From assembly GCA_023376005.1 (NCBI GenBank), contig CM042138.1:94046481-94110480 (forward strand): a stretch of DNA of 64,000 nt. The letters run 5' to 3'. The notes under the pieces are model-generated. The model worked only from the letters and a program-made list of their open reading frames with translations, was not told where the DNA came from and did no database searches. The DNA is from Doryteuthis pealeii (taxonomy: Eukaryota > Mollusca > Cephalopoda > Myopsida > Loliginidae). The first letter of the stretch is position 1, and each line of letters opens with the position of its first letter. Below are positions 10,220 through 21,175 of this stretch, piece by piece. A program made the translations under genes and the position numbers.

Positions 10220-10907
10220 AAGAAAAACAATAGTATAAAGTGTGCTAACAAGAGGTTTCCACTTTATGATGTATAAAATGTATCCAAATGAATTTATTTT
10301 TAAAAATAAAATAAAAACAATAGCAGAAAGCATTGTATAAACCATTCGTCTTAATCAGAGCAGATTTTATGAATGATGAATCGCGTTGTCTTTCTTGAAT
10401 GTGTTGCGAACTCCACATTTAAATTCGGCTCGATTGTTTTGAATAACTTTTTTATATATCATCGTTTTTCTAACTTTGATGAATTTTTCTCATCAATTTT
10501 TTGAGACTTTAAGGTTCAAAAATAAAATTTACATATTTTTAACCTAAATTCGTCTTTTTATAGAATGTTTTTAAAAAGACATTCCATCCCAGAACGTGAG
10601 CGTTACTTGAACTCCCTATGTCACCGTTAATTTCCCTTTCATCATTCAAAAGTGCTCTGATGAAGACCAATGTTTATATAATGACTTCTAATATTGTTTC
10701 TTTTTTTTAAATAACTTCATTTGGATTATATTTTATAAACATCACAATGTCGAAATAGGGGCTTGTTAGCACAATTTATACTATTGTTTATATTTTAATG
10801 TTGTCGGTTAAAGCCATATAAAAAAATAAACACATTTGTTTGTTACTTAACCTCATACTAAAAAGTGGAATATAAATAAGTTTCCAAAACAACGTAGAAT
10901 TGGAAAT
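10220..10907. other. Unassigned AT-rich segment
   Basis: No gene is recognised. 'gtcggttaaagccatataaa' at about 10,803 recurs at about 11,166 as 'gtcggcttaaagccatataa', a direct repeat of about 55 bp that brackets the ribozyme-bearing SINE. Confidence 0.45.
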
Positions 10908-11100
10908 GACAAGCTAGTGTAACGGTTAGAGACTTCGCCTGTCAGCTTGACAGTCGAGGTTCGAGTCACACACGGAGCAGTCTCCCATGTCTATAACCTT
11001 GCTGATGAGACCTAATAGGTCGAAATGTACATTCAGGGATTGACATTTCTCGATTTGTTTAGCCTTACATTTGAAACATATATGCCCGCCAAATTCATTC
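10908..11100 (+). mobile_element. tRNA-headed SINE carrying a hammerhead ribozyme
   Basis: The head 'agctagtgtaacggttaga' (from 10,912) resembles an A box, and 'ggttcgagtca' (10,959-10,969) matches a B box with one change, giving a tRNA-type pol III promoter. Immediately downstream (10,987-11,046) is a complete type I hammerhead fold. The 3' end is not clear; sequence after 11,050 has no known tail. tRNA-SINEs and hammerhead-bearing retroelements are both known. Their direct fusion here is what the sequence shows; mobility is inferred. Confidence 0.65.
10987..11046 (+). ncRNA. Hammerhead ribozyme, type I, intact core
   Basis: Order 5' to 3': outer stem I ATGTC (10,987-10,991), internal loop TATAA, inner stem I CCTTG (10,997-11,001), core CTGATGA (11,002-11,008), stem II GACC-TAATA-GGTC (11,009-11,021), GAA (11,022-11,024), short self-complementary stem III ATGTACAT (11,025-11,032), H17 = T (11,033), inner stem I CAGGG (11,034-11,038), internal loop ATT, outer stem I GACAT (11,042-11,046). 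All invariant core bases are present. Self-cleavage after 11,033 is predicted. The short palindromic stem III is the kind expected to work best as a dimer. Confidence 0.85.
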
Positions 11101-11216
11101 ATTATTAAAACTAATTAATTCAGAATTGGGTGTGACTTCAATTAAGCACATGTCCTCCAAAAATTGTCGGCTTAAAGCCATATAAAAATAAAACATTTGT
11201 TTGTTTACTTAACCTC

Positions 11217-11218
<2 letters not shown>

Positions 11219-11264
<46 letters not shown>
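11219..11264. repeat. (TA)n microsatellite
   Basis: Pure TA array. Confidence 0.95.
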
Positions 11265-11268
<4 letters not shown>

Positions 11269-11269
11269 A

Positions 11270-11537
11270 CTTGTAGGTCCTTATAATCATGTTCTACTTA
11301 ATGTATTGACCACGTTATATATAATACTAGGAAATTTCCCCGGTGTTTTTTTCTTTTGGCCAATATAACAATACTGACGATTATTTTCAGAAAGTACCGA
11401 TGTGCCGGTCTTTTCATTTCTTTTTAATTTTTCCCCAGATGTCAGTTTGAAATTTTTATTTTTGAAAAACTGAATTACCTGGGTTTTTTCCACACCCGGT
11501 AAAGTTAGAAGTAATTTTTTTTTAAATTAAATTTAAA

Positions 11538-11540
<3 letters not shown>
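11270..11540. other. Unassigned intergenic sequence
   Basis: No recognised gene or repeat. Ends in an A-rich tract leading into (TA)n(TG)n. Confidence 0.4.

Positions 11541-11544
<4 letters not shown>

Positions 11545-11617
<73 letters not shown>
11545..11617. repeat. (TA)n(TG)n microsatellite
   Basis: TA array to about 11,593, then TG repeat to 11,617, abutting the 3' tail of a reversed SINE-B. Confidence 0.95.
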
Positions 11618-11860
11618 ACCAACCTCTCTGCATGAGCAGGATGTGACACATGGTCAATTTATTAAGTGGAGTTTAACAGATTTGAATTCGGAGTTTTTCT
11701 TCTTCTAGACTATTTGTCTAACCAAGGTTGAAGAGGCCAGTCTGAACTACCTTTAACCTACAGTTAGTGGGAGAATAGTTGGTTTCATACCTTTCTAAAG
11801 GGTATTAGCGTTATGTGAAAGGCAAACAGCCGCGTCCACGATTTGAACTTGGGCGACGAG
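11618..11860 (-). repeat. SINE-B, minus strand
   Basis: Reverse complement of the SINE-B plan: tail 'accaacctctctgcatgagc' at the left, 'tttaacagatttgaattc', 'gaggccagtctgaac', 'gtattagcgttatgtgaaa', and at the right the B-box complement 'gatttgaacttgggcgac'. The tail abuts the microsatellite, as expected for SINE insertion or expansion of its tail. Confidence 0.7.
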
Positions 11861-11861
11861 T

Positions 11862-11942
11862 ATCAATGATACATGTTCCTGTGTTAGTAATTATACCTGT
11901 CCTAAACAAAATGCCATTACTTTTTGACTCACTCTCGTATAT
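11862..11942 (-). mobile_element. Mariner 3' terminal fragment
   Basis: The minus strand reads 'tacgagagtgagtcaaaaag' then 'taatggcattttgtttagga'. It matches the mariner-like end at 48,953 ('tacgagggtgcgtcaaaaag') and its adjoining 60 bp. Confidence 0.6.
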
Positions 11943-11984
11943 CAGTTTTAAACTGAACTGGAAATGGTTTTATTCCCAATGTTC

Positions 11985-12385
11985 ATTATCATCAAGTCAT
12001 CCCGGCAGCACTAATCTCCATGACTCTTCCTCGTCATCTGTCCCTATAGATCATCGCTCCCGGAAGGTCCTCTGCACAACATCCAGTGTCCGTGCAGAGC
12101 TTATCGATGGAGTTTGTTTTGTTGTTTTTTTGCTGGCCGACGTAAACTGGTCTGTCCTTGTTCTGGTGCCCATAGGATAACATCAGTTATTAACACGTCC
12201 TTGCTTCTCCAACAGTGTCCAGCATGTCTGGTTCGAATGTTTAGTGTGATAGGAGGCAGGTGGTCGTACAGCTGCAATTTTGTAGGGTGCTGCTTACAGG
12301 ATTTGTTCAAAAGGGCACATAGAATCTTTGAACAGTTCTCTAATTGTTTCGTTAGAGTCCAGGTGGTGTAGCCGTATAGTAGCAC
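11985..12385 (-). pseudogene. Non-LTR retrotransposon (LINE) C-terminal relic
   Basis: Minus-strand frames give LLYGYTTWTLTKQLE, NKSCKQHPT, YDHLPPITLNIRTRHAGHCW and then, after a frameshift near 12,105, IDKLCTDTGCCAEDLPGAM. This is the region after the reverse transcriptase palm and thumb in many LINEs (LLYGCxTWTLTK motif), encoding a His/Cys-containing tail. The relic ends with a TGATGATAAT-like tail near 11,990. Paralogous fragments lie at 51,085-51,610 and 61,899-62,027. Truncated and frameshifted, so not functional. Confidence 0.75.
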
Positions 12386-12747
12386 TTGACACGTTTAAGA
12401 AATATTTTGATACGATGTTCCTTTTTTGCTGAGTTACGATTTCATACATACACACATACTGTTAAGGGAGATAACTCATTCCTAAGAAACAATATTCACC
12501 ATGTCAGTTGGGTCAGAAGAATACATCCGACTAACCCATGCAGAGGGGTAAAATCCCACCATGTGCCACCTGTTGACCGTGGGTGCAAACCGTGATGCTT
12601 AAAGACGGAACCTTGGTGGCTCAGCAGTCCATGACACGTAACAATCCACTTTGGCCCTTCCTTGGGCAAACGGTCTTGTCCAGGATTCGAACTCGGTCGC
12701 AGAGTACGTTCTACGACGAAACCATTTCACAACGCACCTCCATTCTT
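12386..12747 (-). repeat. R1 fragment and unassigned flank
   Basis: 12,540-12,700 contains the R1 end in reverse orientation ('gatgcttaaagacggaac', 'cagcagtccatgacacg', 'ctttggcccttccttggg'). The preceding 150 bp are unassigned. Confidence 0.5.
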
Positions 12748-13138
12748 CTATTAATAATGGAGATTCGCTTCCCGGTTTTTGTCTGTAACTAAAATTACGT
12801 CACTGCTTACGTCACATTACCCAAAATCGTCATAACATACAGTGTATTTATTCAATAAATACACTCAAAATTTGAATATGCAACATTAGACAGTCCTCAT
12901 TGTTTTTAAACAATTTAATAAATACCATGACTGGTATTATACAGCAATATATAGTTTGTTATTTAATACATATTTAAAGTTTACGTTTCAAATTGTTATT
13001 TTTTAATCTTTAATGAATTTGATGATTTACTTACTTAGGGTACACACTTGCTGACATTGAATTTTTAACTCCCACCCCTCAGGCAATATGTTTCAAAATC
13101 TATTTTACATCGCCCGGGTGTTTTTTATTTTGTACTAG
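12748..13138 (+). mobile_element. HelA-variant Helitron
   Basis: It starts near 'tctattaataatggagattc', contains 'gtctgtaactaaaattacg' and 'cacattacccaaaatcgtca', and ends with a GC-rich hairpin 'atcgcccgggtg' followed by 'tttgtactag'. The copy at 34,510 shares the interior and ends CTAA. Confidence 0.6.
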
Positions 13139-13400
13139 ATATATATAAAGTAAACTAGAGACCATAATGTACAGGGTTTTTTAATCTGCTGTACGTTGAG
13201 CAAAGATAAAAATAAAAAACATCCACATTCAAATAAGTGTAAAAATGTTCCACTTTAGACATTAATAGATTCTGTCCAATAAACTTATGCATGCATGATA
13301 CGAATTCCAAATTAGTTCATGTAGAAAATTTTCATTTTTAGATCAATTACCATTGATGAATTAATACACATCACTCTGATTAGAATACGCCAAGTGCATT
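13139..13400. other. Unassigned AT-rich sequence
   Basis: No recognised feature. Confidence 0.4.
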
Positions 13401-14400
13401 GACTGCAGACGGATAAGACCTCACAAAAGGCATGCCAACTCTTACCAGGTTATTTAATGCCGAAGACGTTTTCTTTTATTCATGTTTGATGGGTATTCAA
13501 TTTTTTTAACTCAATATTTTGACCATATGACCTTTAGCACCCCTTTTGAGATCTCTATTCTTGGGGACATTTTTTCCATTTACACGTCAAAATCCGGTTA
13601 ATTGTTAACAGACGATTTTTAGAGTTTTTTTTTAATTATAAAACTAACCCAAATCCTAACCCTTAACCCTAACCCTAACCCCTAACAAACAACCTGATTT
13701 TGACGGTGTAAATGAGAAAAGTGTCCTTGTGAGTCGAGATCGCGGAAGGGTGCCTAAAGGTCATATGTCCAATATTTTTTTCAAGCTCATTTTTTTTTTT
13801 CAAACTCAATTTTTTAATTCAAATTTTAAAAACTCATTTTTTTTTATCTAACCCATAGATGGGATCATAACAGGTACTACCACTCCGGCCAGAGTGGACC
13901 TGGGAGTAATGGTGATGAAGGAGTACTCCACATTACCCAGAGATCCAAAATTTGAACTTCATCATCAGCGTCATACCCAAGATATTAAGACCCCAACCAC
14001 CACATTCTAGCACCCATTATGATTGGGGTTTGCTATAAGGTCATTGAGTTGGAACAATCATATAGATGCTAGGGCTTGACTTGACAAGCCGATTGATCAG
14101 CGGGGACCTCCCTGACCTGAGGTTGCATGTCATAGACTGCTCAACCACTAAGAATTCGTCCTTAACCTTACGGGTGAGCCCATTTGGGTTTTTTTTTTAC
14201 CACTCTGCAGAGGTGTATTCAGTAGGTTCTTCTGTCCCAGTCGACAGGGTGCCCCACCAAAGGTGTATTCTGATAAACATTGAACTGTATCCGATGGCGA
14301 GGCTCCTGTTCTAAAAGCTCAGTGTATTGAGTACCTCGTTGTTGCCATTACTCCCAGGTTGACTCTCCCCCTTGGTGGTAGTGCATGTTAGGGTCCATTA
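13401..14400 (+). repeat. R1 repeat, interrupted by a T1 element
   Basis: The R1 head ('ggcatgccaactcttacc', 'atgccgaagacg') at 13,405-13,520 is interrupted by the T1 insertion at 13,521-13,770. The body then continues ('aactcattttttttt', 'acaggtactaccactccgg', 'gaacttcatcatcag', 'gtcatacccaagatatta'). 14,060-14,400 holds a further R1 piece in opposite orientation. T1 is therefore younger than this R1 copy. Confidence 0.7.
13521..13770. mobile_element. T1 hAT-like MITE with telomere-like core
   Basis: Terminal inverted repeats begin GACCATATGACC and end GGTCATATGTCC. They extend about 85 bp each, through 'gatctc' and 'ttacacgtcaaaatccgg' on the left and 'gattttgacggtgtaaatg' on the right. 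The core is 'cctaacccttaaccctaa' and similar. An 8-bp target duplication AATATTTT is present at 13,513-13,520 and 13,771-13,778. Eight-bp duplications are typical of the hAT superfamily. No ORF. Confidence 0.85.
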
Positions 14401-14470
14401 ATGGAACAAATATATCTGTATTTAGATTAGGAATACTTGGAATTATATAACTGTGTGCTACTCATTTGTA

Positions 14471-14988
14471 CTAGCAAGAATATGCGCCCTCCGGGCGTAA
14501 GTATTTAAGTTATAATGTAATGATTAAATAAGAAGATTAAATAATTAAATAATAATAGCATTACACTTATTTTAATTATATTTTTATTGGTTTCTATATA
14601 AAATCATTCATAGGATTGATTTTAATACGTTGGGGAATAAAACAATAATATTAGAGATCAATGACACCAAGTAATTATTTATTAAACCCGGTTTTATTAA
14701 AACCAGTATGCAAGTTAACCACACCATATATTATGTAAACTTTAATTTATTGGTGATATATGAGACACATTGCAGGATTTTAAACGCACTAATAACATGG
14801 GCTGTTTTTATGCAAATCTAAGATTTTCATAAAGATTTCGTTAATATATAAGATTTATTCTATGTATTAATGATTTTGACTATAAATTAAAACTCATTGA
14901 TAAACTTTGGTAATCCCAGGGGTATTGTGATGTAAGCAGTGACGTAGATTCTGTTACAGTCAGACAGACACCGAATCTCCATTATAAT
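14471..14988 (-). mobile_element. HelA Helitron, minus strand
   Basis: The 3' end is at the left: CTAG (14,471-14,474) followed inward by the complement of hairpin 'gcgccctccgggcg'. The 5' end 'ccgaatctccattataat' is at about 14,988. Interior 'aaaccggg/cccggttttat' and 'attgattttaatacg' match the copy at 53,658. Confidence 0.75.
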
Positions 14989-15537
14989 TAAAATTAAGAA
15001 TTGTTGCTTTAACTTATAATTGCTAACAGCGAATTATTACGAGTGACTTGAAACGGCATAAGGTTGGAAATATTCAACCTCGTATAATCATGTGTAAATT
15101 ACAAGTATTAGATAGGAATACTTGAAACCATATAACGAAATAAAAATTATCTATACTAAGAATAATTACTTTAACCTATGATTTATTTACAACAAATTAT
15201 TATTATTAGTTACTTGAAATCATATAATTACTTTTAATATCTGAAACCATATAATTTGTGTCCAAATATTAGATAGGAATGTTGAATGTTGAACATTTAT
15301 AACTGTGTGGAAATTAATTATAATTTCGCACAAAGGATTATTATTATCATAAGAATATAGAATTGTAATACTTGAATCCGTATAATGTATACAAATTATT
15401 AATATTAGATTAAATATTTGAAAGCCATAACTGGTGCAATTTATTAATTAGATAGAAATATTTCTAACTACATATATGTTCGAAATATACTAGATAGAAA
15501 GTGAAGCACAAAAACAGTGTGCAATTAAATGTAATTA
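14989..15537. other. Unassigned region of degenerate 'ataggaatacttgaa' units
   Basis: A motif of the type 'gataggaatacttgaaacc' followed by 'atataa' recurs about eight times from 15,110 to 15,480 and at 14,425, suggesting an old decayed tandem or dispersed repeat. No coding feature. Confidence 0.4.
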
Positions 15538-15978
15538 TCTATATAAATACTCGTGTTCCTAAATTCACGACCCTATCACCTATCAACACCCTCTGGGAAA
15601 ATGAAACCGCACAAATTGTCCAAGATGAAATGGAAATATTTTAAATCCTGATTATCTGGTGTTGCTTATACCGAATTTTATTTCTTAATAGTGTCGTCAC
15701 CAAAAAGGACATGCTACACAGCAAGATATAATAAGAAAGAAAGAAAGAAAGAAAGAAAACGAGTAGAGAAAAAATAGAGAAGTAAGCACGCGGAAGCGAT
15801 AACGCTAATCTGTTTCAATCGAACCTAATGAAAAGATGAAAAGAAGGAAAGAAAGAAAAAAGAGTGAGAGTGAGTTAAACCAAGATTATTATTCTTTTTA
15901 CATGTTGAACTACATGCAATAGCTCTTAAGTAAACATATGAAACATTGTAATAATTAAATAATCATACTGTGGTTTCC
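15538..15978 (+). mobile_element. HelB Helitron, 3' end truncated
   Basis: It starts TCTATATAAATACTCGTGTT and contains 'caacaccctctggg', 'tattatctggtgttgctta'-like sequence and the AG-rich 'cacgcggaagcgataacg'. It ends at 'catactgtggttt', losing the hairpin partner and CTAG. Confidence 0.7.
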
Positions 15979-15998
15979 CTAATTATTATCATCATTGG

Positions 15999-16026
15999 TA
16001 GTAGTAGTAGTAGTAGTAGTAGTAGT
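15999..16026. repeat. (TAG)n microsatellite
   Basis: About nine TAG/GTA units. Confidence 0.9.
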
Positions 16027-16164
16027 CGTAGTTTATGGACGTCTGAGTGACAAGAAGTCTCCACAAGTCTCCAGGACTTTTCTGAGTATCCTAACCGATT
16101 TTAACAGTGCTATTTTCTGAGTGGTTTCGATTCTTTCTCTGATTTCCTATTTCTCCAGTCTGGT

Positions 16165-16545
16165 TCGTTTGGTTGGTTGGTTGGTTGGTTGGTGGATGGA
16201 TGGATTTTACGACATTTCAACTTTTGTTGGGCTATTTTATGTCGACGACGTTGTTTTATTCATTCCTGAGCGAGGAAATGTTAATTTTTTTAAACTCAGT
16301 TTTTTTTAAAACATATTCTTAAACTCATTTTTCTATTAAACACATAGATGGTACCCTACACCACTCAGGTCAGACTAAACCTGGAGAAGTGGCGATGAAG
16401 GATAATCCACACTCCCCAGAACTCTTATAATTGAAACTTCACCATATAGATGCATTTTAACGTTTATACCCGAGAACACTAAGAACCTCAAGCCATAGCT
16501 TTCTAGCACATATATTGATAAAAAAAAGGGTTAAGGATTTGCCAT
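16165..16545 (+). repeat. R1 repeat, 5' half
   Basis: (GGTT)n head, 'acgacatttcaac', 'gtcgacgacgttgttttatt', 'acccacatagatggtaccc'-like and 'cttcaccatatagatgc', in the order of other R1 copies. Confidence 0.7.
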
Positions 16546-16965
16546 ATAGCAAATATAGTGGCGACAATAGTATAGTGTGCTAGGGCCTGACGCACACGAC
16601 GTGAACCAGTTAATCCGAATATCAGAGAGTCTCTCCACCACAGGTCTAGCGCAACGTAAGGAATGTCCCTTAAGTCTTCTCGGTCCGCACAACATTAACA
16701 GGCCCCCATGGGCGGGATACGTTTCAGGATGGTACCTTTTAACCCTCTCAGAAATTTTGTATGATTCGAGGTATTCTGATGTACCCAGTCCCAATCAGCG
16801 GTTCTCCAAGTATCTGTTTCCAAACTGTTGGTTGGGTAAACATGTTCAAAGAGAACCAACTCTACATATTGATCACATTCGACCCTCTATCCTATTTTGT
16901 TCTCTGCAAGTCCATGTACTGTCTATCTTTTCAAATTTTCTTTGGATTCACTCTTGATCCGGATT

Positions 16966-17190
16966 AGCTCAATCGGTATAGCGTTCCGACTAAGAAGGAA
17001 CTACAAGTCCGGGCTCGATACCGGCCCCTTCACCAACCAGGTATGCAATAGCACGGGTTCTGTGACGATAAAATGAGGAGCTGATGTGGTCGGTTGGGTG
17101 CCTCCACCTCCAGACGATCAAAAAATATCCTTTGTCTAGCCGTAAGTGCGGAAGAGGTAGGAAAATGATATAGGCAAGAAGACTCCCTCC
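16966..17190 (+). repeat. SINE-A, highly diverged or error-laden
   Basis: 'gattagctcaatcggtatag' (A box) and 'gggctcgataccgg' (B box) are kept. The body 'caatagcacgggttctgtg', 'gatgtggtcggttggg' and 'tttgtctagccgtaagtg' shows extra bases relative to the copy at 2,311. Confidence 0.6.
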
Positions 17191-19239
17191 TATGTAATAT
17201 CTTCTGACATTTGTATAACATCAAAAATACTTGCGCTCAAATTTCGCCCTGTTCTCGCGCTAGGGCAAAGCTACAACTACCCTGCGGAGAGTAAACCGAC
17301 CTTCCCATCGTCTGAATCATAAGACAATCCAACTCGATGCAGAAAGACAGATCCTAGTTGCTGAGAAATCGTTATTGCCCACTCCCTTACTGGGGTAGAC
17401 AGAGCTGTCAGAGAAGTCTCCCCGATCAATCAGCGGTCACTCCCTAGCACGCTATAGGACTTCCGAAGTGTTTTGCTAGGTCAAAATGCCCTGACGATGA
17501 CGTTAAACTGCATAGTAGTGCTGGGTTTTCAATTCTGGAGAAACACTTTCATCCCATACTCCCAAGTATACTCTACATTCGGAGTAGATGAAGTACCGTT
17601 TAGCTCCCTATCTATGACTGCGTTTAAAACTTTAGATTAAAAAAAAACATAGTTTAAAAATGTTAGAGCGAGGAAAAAACTGAAAATGAAGCTCAACACA
17701 AACCTGAATAATACATTAATTAATGGCATAAAAACCCTAGGCTACACATGCCCCGTAACAATTTTCCACCATAGTATTTACCATACCGTGGGGCGATGAG
17801 GAAGGGTTCATACCCTTTACCAACTGAAAAGATGAATATGGATTTTTAGCACGGACTGGATAGTCGTTCGTCGAACATTGCCTACATATATGTCTAGTTT
17901 TTCCAGACGATTAGCAACAACACCCACACAAGATAAACGGACGTTTGATGATTAACTTTATACCCACTTTATCAGTGTCTTACTCATACCACATAGGACA
18001 GGTCACACTCCAGCACGGCCGGAAACAATCCCGTAATTCCTACAGATTATCCACGTCCCCCACTATGCACCTTCTCTTTGTTCATCACACCGCCGGGCGG
18101 AAGATACGAGGTCATCGTCCGCATTCTACGCATTCACAATCATTTGCAAAATCCTTCTCTAGAACCGCAACGGGCACGAGGTCGTAGCACCCCGTACCCG
18201 AACGGCCTGTGCATAACCCGGACTCGACGCATAGTGCCCGCCCTCAAGTCCGCTACCTAAATCCACCTTTGGCTCATGCACATACATAAGGGCAAGCTAT
18301 TTCAGCCATCCCAGAACATGAAACACATATCGTTCAACATATGCCTCGGCCCTTCGATCTCATCTACTTAAGGCGATGACGCGGGGAGAGATTAGATAAT
18401 GATATTAGTTTCATTTCATTTTCAAATATTCCCCAGCATTCATCACATTCACACTAACTCTGATAAATCCGGCTTAGTGAAACGGGTCTGATAAGAAACA
18501 ACACGCCCCACCGACGTCTGAGAAACTGAGACACCGGTCACATACTTCCGGAACCTGCGGCGGCGCGTTGACCGACCCGTCCTTAGCCGAAAGAAGCAGC
18601 TAATTATGTGTTTTACGAGAAACTGGAAATGGGAGGGAAAATTCCGCGTGCGTCTGATCTATGTGCCTTACAATCATAACCATAACCAATCAGGCCACTT
18701 CCAAAATATCCCGGCACTCTCACTCCCTTTCAAGCCGGCCGCCACGCAGAGGAGAGTTCTTCGTAAGCATGGTTGTGGTGCAAGTTATTATCAAGTTTAA
18801 TGAAAAATATGGGTATTTCTCATTTAAACAATCTAGAGATGGTATCAGACAATAATGAGAAGATGAACTAAATAAGAATCAAAGAATTAGGATAAAAAAT
18901 TTTTCTAGACACACGTCCGGAGGAGTCCGGGCAAATCGGAAAAATCAAGTACCACAACTGATAAACTTCTCATTTCTCATCTTAAATTTCACTAATTAAC
19001 TATTTTAGGTCAAGAAGTTATACCAGAAAGAGAAAAGATTATATCACCATCATGAATAATTACCCTAAATAGAAGAACTTTTCTCTTGTATGTATTATCC
19101 CCGAATTTGCTGAGTGAAATTTAAATCCAAACAATTAAAAACTAAAAACTATAATACATATATCAACACAAATCGGAAAACAATGAGAAAGGTAAAAAAT
19201 AGCTTCCGGATCGTTTTCTATGATGGCTGCTGAGTCGCC

Positions 19240-20790
19240 GAACAACCCTGTTCACATTCTGTTATGTAACTCAGTGCAGGGAACAATTGTGACGGAAAAA
19301 ATCTATATTCTCCACGAAAGTAAATACTATTGCCAACATATTACTAATCTCATCGTAAAAAATTTCAGATTAAAACTTAGAACTAGTTAAGTTACACAAC
19401 AATTATTATTGTGGATGAAGGTTTAAAACTTATATATACCAATATTAAGGATGCGCAAATATGATAAATCAATATATTTTTAAAAAAATTAAAATGAGAG
19501 ATCACTCTTTCTAATAGATAAAGGATTAAGGAAGGACTATGGTACGAATCGATTAAGAATTTTAAGTTCATTGCTGAACTTAATTCTGATTACAATTACA
19601 ACAAAAAGATGTTATTTTTATGTTTTTAAAAATGAACAAATGAACAAATATGATAAATTGAAAAAAGCTTGTTGAAACTTGTTGAAGAATTATATCTGAA
19701 ACTATAGAAAGTGTTAATATAATTTGATTAATTTAAAACTAATTAAAATAAAAGTAGTAAATGCTATTTAATCTAAGACAGAACACTAAATTATAACACA
19801 ACTTTAAATCTACACAATGAAGGGAAATTTATAAAGAAAAAGTGTAAAGGGGATATAAAAGAACAAAAAACAAAAAAAAAAAAGTAAAAAAAACCTAGAA
19901 CAACAAAAAACAAAAAACAAAAAAAAAAAAAAAAAACCCGATAAGAAAAGAGTCACAGGTTAAATGAATACAGTTATGTTGTTACATTGTAGTGTTGATT
20001 AATTAGAAATGAATTCAACGATTATTCTGTTGTTTTAATGATCAGTCTCGAATGCGCCAGCCGCTGAGTCAAACAAGGAGATGCGCTTAATACACTCTTA
20101 ATACGCAGTATGACGTAAACTGGGAAGCTCTGAAACTCTGACGAGGGCATCCGGAAAGCAACGAAACCAAACTTTAGTTGAACGGTCCTGAGCAACGTAC
20201 ATGGGGCTTAAGGAAATTGACAACTGGATGACTGAAACACCCACCCACGCGTAGGCCGTTGACCAAGGGTCGGGTGACGAATGGATCATCATTAAAAGTC
20301 GAGGTGCGCAAGCAAACAGTAGATAAAAACGAAACGGCTAGGGGTGTAAGTACGATAAAACCGTGCTTTGTAGAATTACGATCTGCATATGTGACACCAG
20401 GAGGGAATAGCAGCAGGTAATCTCGATAGACACAGTCAAGCTCGTAATGGTACTACAGAAAAAAGGCGTCCGTTGCATTCACCGAAAGATGTCTTTAATT
20501 TATACTTTGTAAAGCTCGGAAGGATGTGAAGAAGTTGTCAGCGTATGGTGCACGAAGGGTAGGCAAAGATGAGAAGTCCACGATCCACGAATGAAGGACA
20601 ACTGGGGTATAATAGTAGTCCCGTTCGGCTGAGTCGCGTAATTGGTATTCATTGATTGTTCACAGAACAACTGCTTCATCGTGGTTATCATCAATGACGA
20701 AATCGGTGGGTGTGGTGGGCAGGATGGAGACAGACGCAGAACACGCATTCAATATTAGACAAAGAACATTCGGATGACTCTATAACAGTT
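19240..20790 (-). repeat. Noisy inverted copy of about 1,450-2,340
   Basis: Collinear reverse-complement anchors include 'gccagccgctgagtcaaaca' near 20,055 (1,780-1,805), the A-rich tract at 19,865-19,937 (T tract 1,880-1,920), 'aatgaacaaatgaacaaata' near 19,629 (hairpin 2,052-2,217), 'tagacaaagaacattc' near 20,757 (1,500-1,515) and 'gtagaattac...atctgcatatg' near 20,370 (1,690-1,715). Extra bases are inserted throughout. Confidence 0.75.
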
Positions 20791-21075
20791 TTAAAAAAGG
20801 AGGATGTATATCACCGAGCGTCGCGATGAAGGAGGTCGCCAGTGGGGAGCTGTAACTCTCTTAACTAGCTTAACGAGAGCCTTCCCAGGAATTGTGCCGC
20901 GCGAGTATTTAAGGTTGAGCTCCTGCGTGAAGGGTTCTTGATTGTATGTTGTGTGCGATCGTGCGTAGATTATAGAATTGAAATAGACCGATCGTTCAGG
21001 TGTATGCAATTGAATCCTTTAAATTTCTGATTCTTGCAAGTATGATGTGAGGATGTGCTAATATGGAGCCTAGTA

Positions 21076-21175
21076 NNNNNNNNNNNNNNNNNNNNNNNNN
21101 NNNNNNNNNNNNNNNNNNNNNNNNNNNNNNNNNNNNNNNNNNNNNNNNNNNNNNNNNNNNNNNNNNNNNNNNNNN
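21076..21175. other. Assembly gap, exactly 100 N
   Basis: One hundred consecutive N, the usual placeholder for a scaffold join of unknown size. Neighbouring sequence on both sides is fold-back-like. Confidence 1.

Larger units (their letters stand above)
16550..21075. other. Degraded contig end, noisy sequence
   Basis: Repeat families clear elsewhere are here recognisable only with many insertions and substitutions: a SINE-A at about 16,966-17,190 (+), R1 at about 17,240-17,650, and an inverted copy of 1,450-2,340 at 19,240-20,790. The (TA)n arrays so common elsewhere are absent. 17,250-18,790 is unusually GC-rich for the window and matches nothing seen here. It ends at the scaffold gap. Low-accuracy, uncorrected read sequence is the simplest reading; I see no credible gene. 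Confidence 0.55.

Noticed and set aside
9363..10345. Open frames rich in Ile-Tyr repeats across the window (for example here and at 33,074, 48,879, 59,248)
   Set aside because: They are translations of (TA)n and (CA)n microsatellites, without splice context or conserved sequence.
15999..16026. CRISPR array or other spaced repeat
   Set aside because: It is a simple trinucleotide repeat with no spacers; the genome is eukaryotic.
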